A program made the position numbers and the translations under genes. The notes below the pieces were generated by a model. It made no database searches and was not told where the DNA came from. It was given only the letters and a program-made list of their open reading frames with translations. Shown here piece by piece: positions 22,337-32,859 of a stretch of 64,000 bases of DNA (its first letter is position 1; every line of letters begins with the position of its first letter). This DNA is from Klebsormidium nitens (taxonomy: Eukaryota > Streptophyta > Klebsormidiophyceae > Klebsormidiales > Klebsormidiaceae): assembly GCA_000708835.1 (NCBI GenBank), contig DF237131.1, positions 26,882 through 90,881 on the forward strand, in the 5' to 3' direction.

Positions 22337-25300
22337 CTAGCCCAGTCCAAAATGATATCGCCCCTGAAGCCTATCATTCACTCCGTACTCTAACCGGATC
22401 GGTCCAATCGGTGACATCACCCGAACGCCTCCGCCGAAACCGTACCCCTTGCCTGGCCGGCCTCGTACCCCGGCAGGATCCCCTGCATCAATCGACAGAA
22501 AACGATTTGAGAGGTGTTTCACAATCGAGATTGTAGAGATATCAATCAACGGAAAAGGTTTGGTCGGATGTTTTGCAAAAACGAAACTTGAGGAATCGGG
22601 AATGGTCACAGGGCTGCACATGTAGGACAGCACAGCAACCGCCCCTGACAGAAATGCACAGACGTGATCCATGTGCAACCGACCCGAGTAGCTTGCTCGA
22701 ACGCGTTTCCATACGTCTGCATTCACTCTCTGCATTTGAAAAACAATCAAAGACAGTTGTCCGTAAAGCTTCTGCAAAGAGGAGGAGGCTGAGCGCCAAC
22801 GTCAAGACTGCAAAGCGCGAGTGCAAACGACGTGCGTATTCCTTAAATGTCGCAAATCTGCTTACCTAGCACATGTTTTCCTGAGCCGAAGTCCGTGGCA
22901 GCGTCAACGAAAAGGACGCCCTCCAACAGGTTTGGCTTCTGCATGACAAGCGGGCCAGGAAGTGAGCATCAGAGACTTGATAATTGAAAACCCGAAGATA
23001 GTGTCAAATACTCAAATGCCGTTCTCCGTGAGGAGCAGTCTTCAACAACAACGAGCGCGAATCAAGCAACATACTGTGATCCATTAATCTGGGCACAGCG
23101 CTTTGAGCCTTGTCCAGGGTTTGCAGAAGGTTGGAAACCGTGGACCGGTAATTGGCAGTTTTGTCATGTGAGACAGCAGCAACGGCCTTCCCATTCCCTC
23201 AGAAACAACAAGCTTGGTCGAAGACGACTGTACCGTGCAAGATATGTTAAGAACACTGGGCAACGGCTTTTGTCTTCTGCAGGCTTCCTCGCGAACCAAA
23301 CTCAGAACCAGCAAAATCTGGTTCAAAAACGCTGGCAAGATATGCAAGATCCTTGAGCATAAGTAGGTCAGGCTTACAACGGGGATGATCGCTTCTAGGC
23401 TCCCCGACACGTGCGACTTGCTGGTCCCCAGTTCTCCGTCCTGCCAGCCCCGGACCGAGCCCGTCCCGCCCAGCTCAAAAGCGTCGTACGGCGCCAGATC
23501 GCCCACTACGGTACCCGCTTGCAGCCTGCACACATTCGAACGGCGACAGTGTCAAAATCTTTTACGTCAGCAGGTTTTACCGGACGGCCTGCACCAATCT
23601 GGGGCCGCCCAGCTCATATGAGACGTACGGCGCCAAATCCCTCAACACAGTCCCCGCTTGCAGCCTGACACCAGTCGAAAAGCGACACGTGTCGGAAGTT
23701 TTTATGTGCTCCGGTAACGTGTTATGGAGGGTTCGCTATTTTGCACCTAGCTTCTCGGAAGTTGCGATGGTAATTGGTTTGTATTGGGTGTCATTGTCAA
23801 CGGCACCTCGATTGAGAAAACTGGCAGTAAGACCAAGGCTTCTTACCAACAACACCCATAAAACGACTGTGGTCAGACGAGGGAGCCCCACCAGAGACCA
23901 AACTCAAAGAGCTGCCGCTTGCGGAATGCTGCAAGGTGATTTATTTCTAGAGGTCCTTCGAGCACGCACCTAGCCTGCAGCTCAAGGTAGTCGTTTACAA
24001 CGAGGCCCTTCTTCCAGTTGGCCGTCATCTCGTTGAAGCACAGCCAATTGGGCGCGATGGGAAGCCCCTGCTTCATGCTCAGAAACAACTGCAGACAAAC
24101 ACGAATGCCTATGGAATAATGGAAGCGATACGGGCCTTCTTAGGGCTTAACGGTTCAGTTTGTGATGAAAAGCTCTTCATTCGGGCGCGGCGCGCTTGTG
24201 AGTCTGATACCTCCCCTTCACTGGGCGATACGGCAGGTTGTCGTTCCTAGTTGACGAGTTTACAAACTTGAAAACCTCTCAATGTCCCTCCCGCAAAATT
24301 TGAGAATTTTCACAGTTCCAACAGTGCTTTATTCAGAGGGCCGTGATCGGACAGGGATTGAACGACTGTAGTGCTTTGCTGCAGACTTTGTTGCAAGATC
24401 GTTCTCTTACGAAGCTAGGATAAATCCCAAAATCTTCGCCACAACGCAACGGCCGCAGTTGCTCACCTGTGTGTTCCACGAGAGGTTACCATACACCACC
24501 AAGGCATCATCCCGCGGCTTTCCGCTGCACCACGGGAACGAGTATATCAGTGAAGAAATTGCCAACCAGCAATCGTGTCGTCCCAACCTGCTTCTTAGCT
24601 TCATCCGACGGCTTCTTCCGGTGTAAGGTCGAGAATGGCTGAAAAGCAGAGATCGGCTCCAGCCACTGCTTCTCGTGACTCTTCGCTTTCGAAAAAGGTT
24701 GCCTTGTCAAGACAACACAGCGGGTGGTCTTATGCCCAAAAGTTTGCCGACAGCTTGTCAAGGTTTCTAATTTTTTGTTTCCTAGGCCCTCATTTGCAGG
24801 CTCGACATTCTGGCGCACACGCGATGCATCCGCCCACACCGCATAGACTGAGCCTCGGTTCAGCTCTGGCGGATACATTGGTCGACACAAGGGTAAGTAC
24901 ATAGGATAAGAGCACTTTCATTTTTAAATGGAAAGAACGGAAGGTATACCTAAGTACGTAGATAGAGCACGTCAAGCTAAAATGAAAGAGAACGGGAGGA
25001 AGGTGCCTTGTGAAGCCACTTGCCTGAAGGTGAGCGGGCTGCCGTACATGTCCAACAGCTGCGTCTCCCCAAAGTCGTCCTTCAGGGTGGCGCTCTGCAT
25101 TGACACAATGCGGGCACGTCAGACCGGCTTCGGCCTTTGGGGCACACTTGGATTTAACAACGCGCGCACACTCGTGTCAGACAGACTCATCGTCCTGGGA
25201 AAGAGGTTGCCCACCTTGAAGACAACTTTTTGTGGCAACACATCACATCTGTCCTGCATCACACCTTAGTCCGAAGGCCTTGCCCGACCTCTATCTTTAG

Positions 25301-28300
25301 GGACAAGAAGCAAGATACGTTGCCAGCAACACGCAGGCAAAACACAGAAAATAAAAACTTCTCGCGCCACTACATCATTGCTGAGAGTCGGTGAACTAGA
25401 GTAACGGACTAGCGAAGTGGGGGCCTCTTCAAAGATCCTCAACAGGGTCTATCCCGTGAACTTTTTGAAAGGCGGATGATCCGACGCCGTCTGTATGAAT
25501 TCACCGCTAGCATTCAATCGGTTGAACCCTGCAAGTCAGACAGAGCCTTTCCAGAGATTGGATATTCTCTTCAGCGTACGGCACCTTCCAAGCTTTGCAT
25601 TGTTGATGAGCCGTTGGGTTCGTACGGAACGACCCCAGCCTCGCCCGTCTCTACAGGCTCACTGCCCCAACGGCATCGGCCCGTATCTTATGCACTCGGA
25701 AAACGCACCTGATACTGGATACCCGCCCGCCCCAACCACTCTGGCCGCAGCGGCCGCGAGTACTCAATGCACGCCAGCCGCTTGGCAATTGCGGGACTGC
25801 CCCCCGTCCGCCCCGGGTCGCCCGCCATGTCCTCCGGCTTGGGACAGTGTATGTGGTCCACCGTCTTCAGATTCTGGAACGACAGAGAAGGATGCTGACG
25901 TCAGCACGTCAAAGAGCCAAAGTCGAAGGGAGCGGCCGTTGCACGACAAAAACGTGGTCCACAGCTTCTTTTATCCTGCGTAGAAAAGCGGCACCGGCAG
26001 GTAAGGGGATCTGCAAACAAATGCACTTCGTCGTCGTCGTCAATGCCTTATCTTAGTGACATGGGGGATCGAGGCGGGGAGGAGATGCTGGCATGCCGGA
26101 GATCGCTGATGGGGCCAGAATGTGCGTCATTTGGTTCGACTTTGGGAAGGATGAATTACAAAGGAAACTTTTCCTTCAGGCAGCGTTGCGTCAAAGAGCT
26201 CCCTCAAAAACCTTCAAACCAATAAGCTCGTCTGTCTTCTAAAATGGAGCTTCAAATTCGTCAATTGCTGACTGTTCGCTCCAGTCAGGATAATCCGAAT
26301 GACTTACAGAATACTCACTGATTGTGAACAGAGGTCTGTCAGTCAGTGGATTAACCTGAAATGTGCATCGCTTTGCGTTATTGGCATGGCCCAAAGGTGC
26401 TCTTTGCGGACTGGTAAAGAAGGGCCCAGCCAAGAAACGGTCAATCTGGAACACGAAACGCTCACACACCCGTATTTGTATCCTGCGCCCCGTGCGCTTG
26501 TTGTCACCGTCGAGCCAGGGGTCCAGGTAGTCGAGTTCGCACTTAAAGATGCCCGCGCCCTTCTCGCCCTCTAGCCGCAACCGCTTGCCCTCGCCGAACA
26601 GGTTGGAGTGGGACCACGCCGAAGAGAAGGAAAGGCCCGACAGAAAGTCGCCGCTGTAGAAGAAAAGCTAGCAGGTTTCAGCTCAAAGTGGAATAAGAAG
26701 CGTGGGGGTAGAGTCGGGTAGGGGCCAGCATCCGATACAAACGTAGAAGAGCGGAAGGTCCGTCAAAATAATGGAGACAAGGAGAGGCGCGATGGTAGGT
26801 CGCTGGTACGAAAAAAACGGGGGATGTGAGAAAAACAAGTTGCGAGGAGGTTGTCAAAGGCAATGCGGTGAGAGCAGAACGTCCGCGTGAGTCCAGACCG
26901 CCAAGAAGGAGAGATTCGACAGAAAGTCGCCGCCATGGAAAAACAAGAACGTTCAGAGCACAACAAGGGATTGGGTAAAGCGGGAGAGACGAAACCAGAA
27001 TTTGGGTGGATTCACATTGGGGGCCAAGACGAATAGGGGGCTAAAGGGAATGGGGCGCCTAGAAGCGGAAAAGTGGCTAAAATTGGAAGAGAAAACCGAT
27101 GGAGGGCGCGTTGCTGGTCGAGAGTGGTCATCTGGTCGGGCGAGGGGAGAGCGAGTCTCCCGAAGGAAAAGGTGTTTCGTGAGGAAAGACGCCACTTCGT
27201 TGTATCGCCGGTAGATTTTAAGAAGGTTCCTTGGGTCCTTAAAGAATTCGTGTTAGCGTGTAGGTTAGAAGCAAACGATCCAGTAGATACACGTTGCCCA
27301 TTATGTTGTCCACGTCGCCGATGTCGAAGTCGAAGGGACCTGCAACGGGACGCAGCACTGCTCGAAAAATCACACACTAGGCGGTTGTCAGGACGGGACA
27401 TTCGCATGGGTCAAGCAGCCACACATGACTCCGGCTCGAAGATGAACGACAAAGCGAGACAGATCAAACGGAAGGTGCGTTTCTTTCTCGACCAATGATG
27501 CAGACAATTAAGACAATAAAGAGACCCCGAACGTCCAAAGTAGATAGAGTGCCGGATCGTAAAAGGCGTGAGCTTCCGCCAGACGCGTCGCAAGAGATGT
27601 TTTTTCAGAGCGCCTCGACCTTCTCTGTCGCAGTCGAGGCAGAAGCTATAGCTATACACCATTTTCGACCTTATCATCGCTATTTCGTCTCATCTAAAGG
27701 TCTGTCCCCCTCACAGTGTTGTCGGGCGTTTACATATGTCCCACCCACGATTGCAGGATGCTGGATGACAAAAGTATATTCACTCTCTCCTTTCCCAGCG
27801 TCAGCACGGAACAAAGTCAGCTCCGCAGACGGACATCAACGCAACACGCCACCGCATAAGTCGATCATCACAACAAGCAACCCCCAAGCAGGCCACCCCC
27901 CAACCCGAGCCGGCACTCACTGATTCAGGACGCTGAGCGAGACCCCCCCGGAAAAGTTGTTGAGCACGCTGAACGGCTTGCTCGCGGCCGCTTTCTCCAC
28001 GAGATACACGGTCGCTTCCTGCGCCACGCGGGCTGCACAAACCGGGGGGGGAAAAGAGGCGGGCTTCAAAACACTACGGCAGGGAGTGACACGTACCCCG
28101 CCCCGTTGAGCCCCCCCGCCACCTGTACCGAGCCCCGGTTGTTCTTGCCGTTGTAGCGCTCGCGCAGCGCCAGCTGGTACCCCCCCGGGATGCCCTCGCC
28201 CTCCCAAGGGAACACCGCATCAGGCTCGCCATTCTCTGTGTGGAGCAACCGGGGGGGGGCCGGGGTCAGCCCGGGGGGGGGTGGGACGGGACTTAACCTA

Positions 28301-31300
28301 CTTTCTGCAAAAGCCTGTTTTGTTTCTGCAGAAGGAGCTTGGTACATGAAACGTGACCCGCGGACGCTAAATTCGTCTATAGGGAAAGTGGAGGCGTGTG
28401 GATGCCATGGATGTATCTCCGCCCACAACTCAAACCGGACTTGTTTTAATGCGGTGCTACATGTAAGGCCAAATGGAAGTTTTCCACAATCACGAATCCC
28501 GACAATTTAAGCCCAGTCTGCGTGTCGGTCTGACCATAACAACCTAGTCATAACATTGACAACGAACTCCGTCAGAATGAAAATAGTCACTCGTCCTTGA
28601 ACCGGACTTCGAGCCCCCAGAGCTGCCATCGAACCGGCTTCTTCATTCCCTTCACGACCCGATTGCTCTGCTTCTTACGTTTGTCTCCGAAAGAAGAACA
28701 AGTCAAATGAGCAATCAGTCATGAGCCGACACGTGGCACTCACCCCCGTCGAAGACCTCGGTCGGGATGATGTTGACGTCCGCAAAGATGCCCATGGAGT
28801 GCAGCAGCTGCTTGTTCTCGCGCAGGGTCTCCCCGTTCATCAGCTGGCCCTCCTTCAGGATCAGGTTGCGCTTGATCGTCGACATTTTCGTGTAGCCCCC
28901 CACCTTGTCGGGGCTGCAATTTAAAAAAGGGGAAAAAAAAAACTGTTGGAATTCCTAACCGGGGAGTACGTTGACTAGGTTCAAAGAATGTGTGTGCTGC
29001 ATGCGAGGTGAGGATCTCCGAGAATCTCGTCTGAGAACGGCGTTGCCACACCTCAGTGTAGCCCCTCTGGACTGCGGGGTGAGAAATCCCTCTACAATGA
29101 TTGTGGCCTAAGGTACGTCAACCACGATAAAATATGTTTCCTGTCCCGTGCAGTAAAGAGATGTACGCAAGGTTTCATTACTTGATAGGATACAACGATT
29201 TCCACCCCCTTTTTGGGCTTCCTCTTGCCGGGATGGAGAACGAAGAAGTCACTGCTTCCTTAATTAGTCCTCAAGTATGCTCGCTTTCACTTAAAGTTTC
29301 CAGATAGAGGAGAGTCTCGTGTCCTCTGTGACCTCCACCTTATCCGCGTTGCAGTGCGCAGACATCAGCAATTCGCTCTTACGACTACTTCGATCCTCCA
29401 GAATCAACAAGTAAGGCCGGCCGCTTACATCTTGAATCAAGCCCCGACTGTGTCAGGGGTCTTGGAGGAACACAAAAGCAGATTCTCCTTGACTGATTGG
29501 ACGATCGACAGGTGCGATCAAATCCAAACTGCACTTGGGAGCAAATGGCGAACCGACTGCGCTCGGGTCAAATCAGACTATCCATGTTTGAACAAATCTT
29601 CTTCACGTACAGTGGAATAGAGTGGCATTCATCACAAAACACAGATACTGAGACAAACGGAAAAATCCAAACGGAACGCATTTGAGTGTACTTACTTGTC
29701 TCCACTCTGCACCTTGACGTCGATCCGCCGCAGCCTGGGCTCATGCGCCGTCAGTGTGAGCGTGCCGTCCGGGTCTAAAGTCTCGGGCTTGACAGCCGCA
29801 AAGAACTTCTTGTCAATGTACCACGTCTTGAAGCGGTCGATGACCTCATACAGCTCGTTCATGTTCAGGACCTTATCTACAGGAGAAGAGGAGTGAGATG
29901 TCAGCATACTGTCTCCAGAAACCGAGTGTGACATCAGCGTTTTTCATAGAGAATGACCTGCAGCTTTGAGAAACCGTAGGCAAAGAGGAGTGTAACATCA
30001 GCGTACTTTCTTAAGAGATGACCAGGAACTGTGAGAAGCCGTCAAGAGGTTTGAAAAGAAAATGAGAAGCCACCGGCAGATCTCTGGTGAGGATGATCAG
30101 CATTTTGGAAGAGGAATGAGACTACTTTGCAAAGCAGAAAGCACTCCCACAGGCCAGAAGTTTATGTGTTCTGCGTTCCAACGTTAGTTGCAGTAAGCAT
30201 TGCAATGGAGGAGGACACTGAGAATCAAGGACTCACTTATGAGGGGCTTTGTCTCTTTCTGTATCAGGCTTGTTGGCAGGACGTCGGAACCTTTGACCAC
30301 CACCTTCCTCACAACCGGATGAGGCGCAATCTGCGGAGCAGAAGGACATATGGTTAGATTGCACCACTTCTCAAGACTTGGTCCTTTGCATTGTCAGCAG
30401 TTGGCAGCAGGTACTGTTGTTCAACAAAGTTTCCATTCAAATGAAAAACATAATCCGCGATGCTTGGCGAAGGTTGATCGGCCTCGTTTCAGACAAGGCT
30501 GGCTCAGCGCCGGCTTCCTGAATCTATGAAAGCCCTTTGACTCTCAGAAGCTCGTTTCTTCATTGGGGTTAACGAGTCTCACGCGTTCTGACTTCAAGGC
30601 CATCGTCGCATCTTTCGACGTCAATCTTGGTCAAACTCCAATGTTCTGAGCAAAACGTTCTCTTTCAGTATAAGCAACTGAAATGTCGAAGTGCATTAAC
30701 TCTCTTCAATGCAAGAGTTGTCTGTCCTTCTAATGAAAAATCAACTTGGAGAGGGCTGCTGCCGTCCGCAGAACCAGTGCGGACTATGGACATGATTAAT
30801 TGTTTTCTAATTGGTGGTGGGAGCAGGCAACTTACATGCAACTGGAGCACAACGCCGTCCCTGGTATCCTTGGTATAGGGCACCACGTTCTCAAACACGC
30901 CGAGGCGCCCCAGCCGGTCAATGTCCTCATGAACCTCCTTCACGTTGAATGCAAAGCCCGGCCGGTTTGATATCTTCATCGTCTTTTGGATGAGCGACTT
31001 GAGCTCCGGGTGGTCCATTTCTAGATCATTCCCCTCGGAGTCCAAAATCTGCACTTCGTGGATCAGGAACCGGCCTTCCCGCCCTCTCTTCTGCTGCTCG
31101 CTCGTCCACTCAGGCTTCTCCACGGCACCACTCTCATCGAGATTCTCTCTCAGCCCCGAAAGGCCTGGTTCTTTGGGAGTCTGGCCAGCCCCTTTACTGA
31201 CGACCCCAGCAGCCGCCCCGCCAATTCCGGCTTCCGTCCCCAGTGCACCGCTTATCGACGCAAAGTTTGCATGTCTCCCATACCGAGTCCGTCGCTGCTC

Positions 31301-31534
31301 CGACTCTAAACAATGCTGGACTTTGGACCACGTCCGAGAGGCGCTACTTATCACATCCTCGACGAGCTTGGCGTGCAATGGTACTTTTCTGCGCTCCTCC
31401 ACTTTGCGGTGCTGGTGCCGTTCAGAAGGCCGACTGAGGTGCATCACTCGGCTCAGGGCTTCCATTAGGTCCGCACTGTTTTGTTCTCTTTCAAGAATGT
31501 TTTCCCCGCCCTCCCTTTGAAACTGACCAGCCAT
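22337..31534 (-). CDS. Omp85-superfamily outer-envelope protein (OEP80/Toc75 type)
   Basis: Fifteen exons in transcript order: 31534-30836, 30330-30237, 29876-29696, 28913-28744, 28235-~28097, ~28018-27921, 26653-26470, 26355-26308, 25873-25709, 25094-25024, 24524-24467, 24088-23970, 23525-23378, 22938-22866, 22482-22337; about 800 residues. The ATG is at 31534. The order is an N-terminal extension, POTRA-like units ([60 protein letters not shown]), then a beta-barrel: [75 protein letters not shown] and a C-terminal strand ending GRYHFGLG. Such proteins insert or translocate proteins at the chloroplast outer envelope. Barrel motifs mix OEP80 and Toc75 features, so the exact orthology is open. 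The exon 5/exon 6 junction could not be phased. The exon 10 intron uses a GC donor (CAG|GCAAGT). Two introns carry exon echoes. Confidence 0.88.
23580..23664 (-). repeat. Acceptor-side echo of Omp85 exon 13
   Basis: On the minus strand GTGTCAG|GCTGCAAGCGGGGACTGT... copies the real exon start (GTGTGCAG|GCTGCAAGCGGGTACCGT, 23525) 139 bp upstream. The copy stays open and reads [13 protein letters not shown] then YELGGP against [13 protein letters not shown] and FELGGT. The AG acceptor is kept. Confidence 0.85.
26873..26933 (-). repeat. Echo of Omp85 exon 7 5' part
   Basis: On the minus strand GGCGACTTTCTGTCGAATCT and the following ~40 bp match the real exon start GGCGACTTTCTGTCGGGCCT at 26653, about 280 bp away. 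The acceptor AG has decayed (TTCCATGG instead of TTCTACAG). Confidence 0.75.
29884..30040. repeat. Intronic tandem repeat beside Omp85 exon 3
   Basis: Blocks GAGGAGTGAGATGTCAGCATACT, GAGTGTGACATCAGCGT and GAGGAGTGTAACATCAGCGTACT recur with AGAGATGACC-like trailers. They lie immediately upstream (in transcript sense) of the exon 3 acceptor at 29876. Confidence 0.6.
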
Positions 31535-32859
31535 TTTGCCTAGTGGACTGGTCGTTTTACCTACTCTGTCAATCCTGAGCTCGACGTCGGCTGCGCCTAT
31601 TTCAGTCCTAGTGAATTACAACACAGAGTATTCCCCTTGCATGTCCTGCAGAACTGCCTGAAATGCAATGCTGCCGCCCGGATGGCTTTCCAGTTTTGTG
31701 AGCACTGTGAAGACGCTTAACAAGCAATCACATGAGCAGGAGAACTTCCTGGCATTGGTTCCATTTTCGCGACTCGAAAGTGGTGAGGTACCGTACCTCA
31801 TCCTGCTGCAAGCGGGTATGCGGTACCCACCCTTCAGGCCACGTGATAATGCCGGGTGGGTACCATAGCCTTAACTCAAGTAAAGAACGGTATGTACCTG
31901 TCCGACCTGGCGCTGCAGATGGGGTCTGAATTTGCATGCCCGGGCTAGAAATTAGGGTTCTCAAGCACTCCAATTTTGAAATAAAATTGTACCTTGGAGC
32001 TCAAGGAAAATTGATGGCTACCGCTGTCAGGCGCACCATTGCGTACTCATCGTTGAGAATCGGAGCAGAACACTTTGGCTTGAGACAGATCAGGAGGTGA
32101 GCATAAGCTTGGTTTTCAGAGCTTGGATTTGTTTGATCGAGCACGGTGTGGTGCGCAAGATCGCACTTTCTATTTCCTCATCAAGGTTGCGAAAAGAAGA
32201 TTTGTTTCTAATTTGAAAATGGTTCTGGATCGTCTTTTCAGGGCAGGCAGTGGGCCTACTGTGGTGGTACGCCGCACATGATTGTTGGCTTGCTTGATGT
32301 TGATCTTTCAAAAGCCCGTGCTGATCAAGGCATGGGCCTGTGGGGCCATATTTGACGCCGCATCTAAGAGCATTACATCCTTCTAGGGCCCGACATGTAG
32401 CAATTTAGTCACCAGCAGGCGCAATCCTGATTGTTAACGCACTGTTTCAAGGTGTCAAACTTTCTGGACACCCTCCTTTTGATCAGTTATGTCTGCTTTT
32501 TGGCAGCGCTGGAATACGATTAAGGTGGTGGTAGTGCTTTTTTAAGACATCACGATATGGTTTTGTTTGGCGATTATCGTCCGTAATAGCTTGGAAGACG
32601 CTTTTCATCCGTGCTCAGGCAAAGCGTTTTCGTAGTCATATTAAGGGGCCAGAGTTAAGCCGTGTAAAAGTCTCAAATAGGGAACAGCTAAAAGGAACAG
32701 CAATCTTGAAAACTTATAAGCTTTCTCAGTAGAATCTTTCACAAACGCAGATCCCAAAGAATTGAGAGACGTCAGCTCCAGTGAGTCTTCATTGACAAAG
32801 GCTGGTTTCCTTGCAGAATCATTCTACACAAGAGCATTTTGGTGCGTCCATTTTCTGCA
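31535..32859. other. Divergent promoter region (Omp85 gene / arsH)
   Basis: This 1.3 kb separates two divergent genes and should hold both promoters. Palindromes lie at 31780-31868: GTGAGGTACCGTACCTCA, and GGTACCCACCC pairing with GGGTGGGTACC across a loop that contains CACGTG (a G-box core). An AG acceptor-like site at ~32817 suggests that arsH may have an upstream non-coding exon. Confidence 0.45.

Noticed and set aside
24790-24905. Candidate extra Omp85 exon (reads [20 protein letters not shown] on the minus strand)
   Set aside because: Exons 10 and 11 join directly in phase and in family sequence (PLTFS|GKPRDD), leaving no room for it.
28580-28690. Minus-strand reading rich in Lys/Arg ([17 protein letters not shown]...) inside an Omp85 intron
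   Set aside because: It looks coding-like but has no acceptor in phase, ends in a stop and does not fit the protein; kept only as a curiosity.
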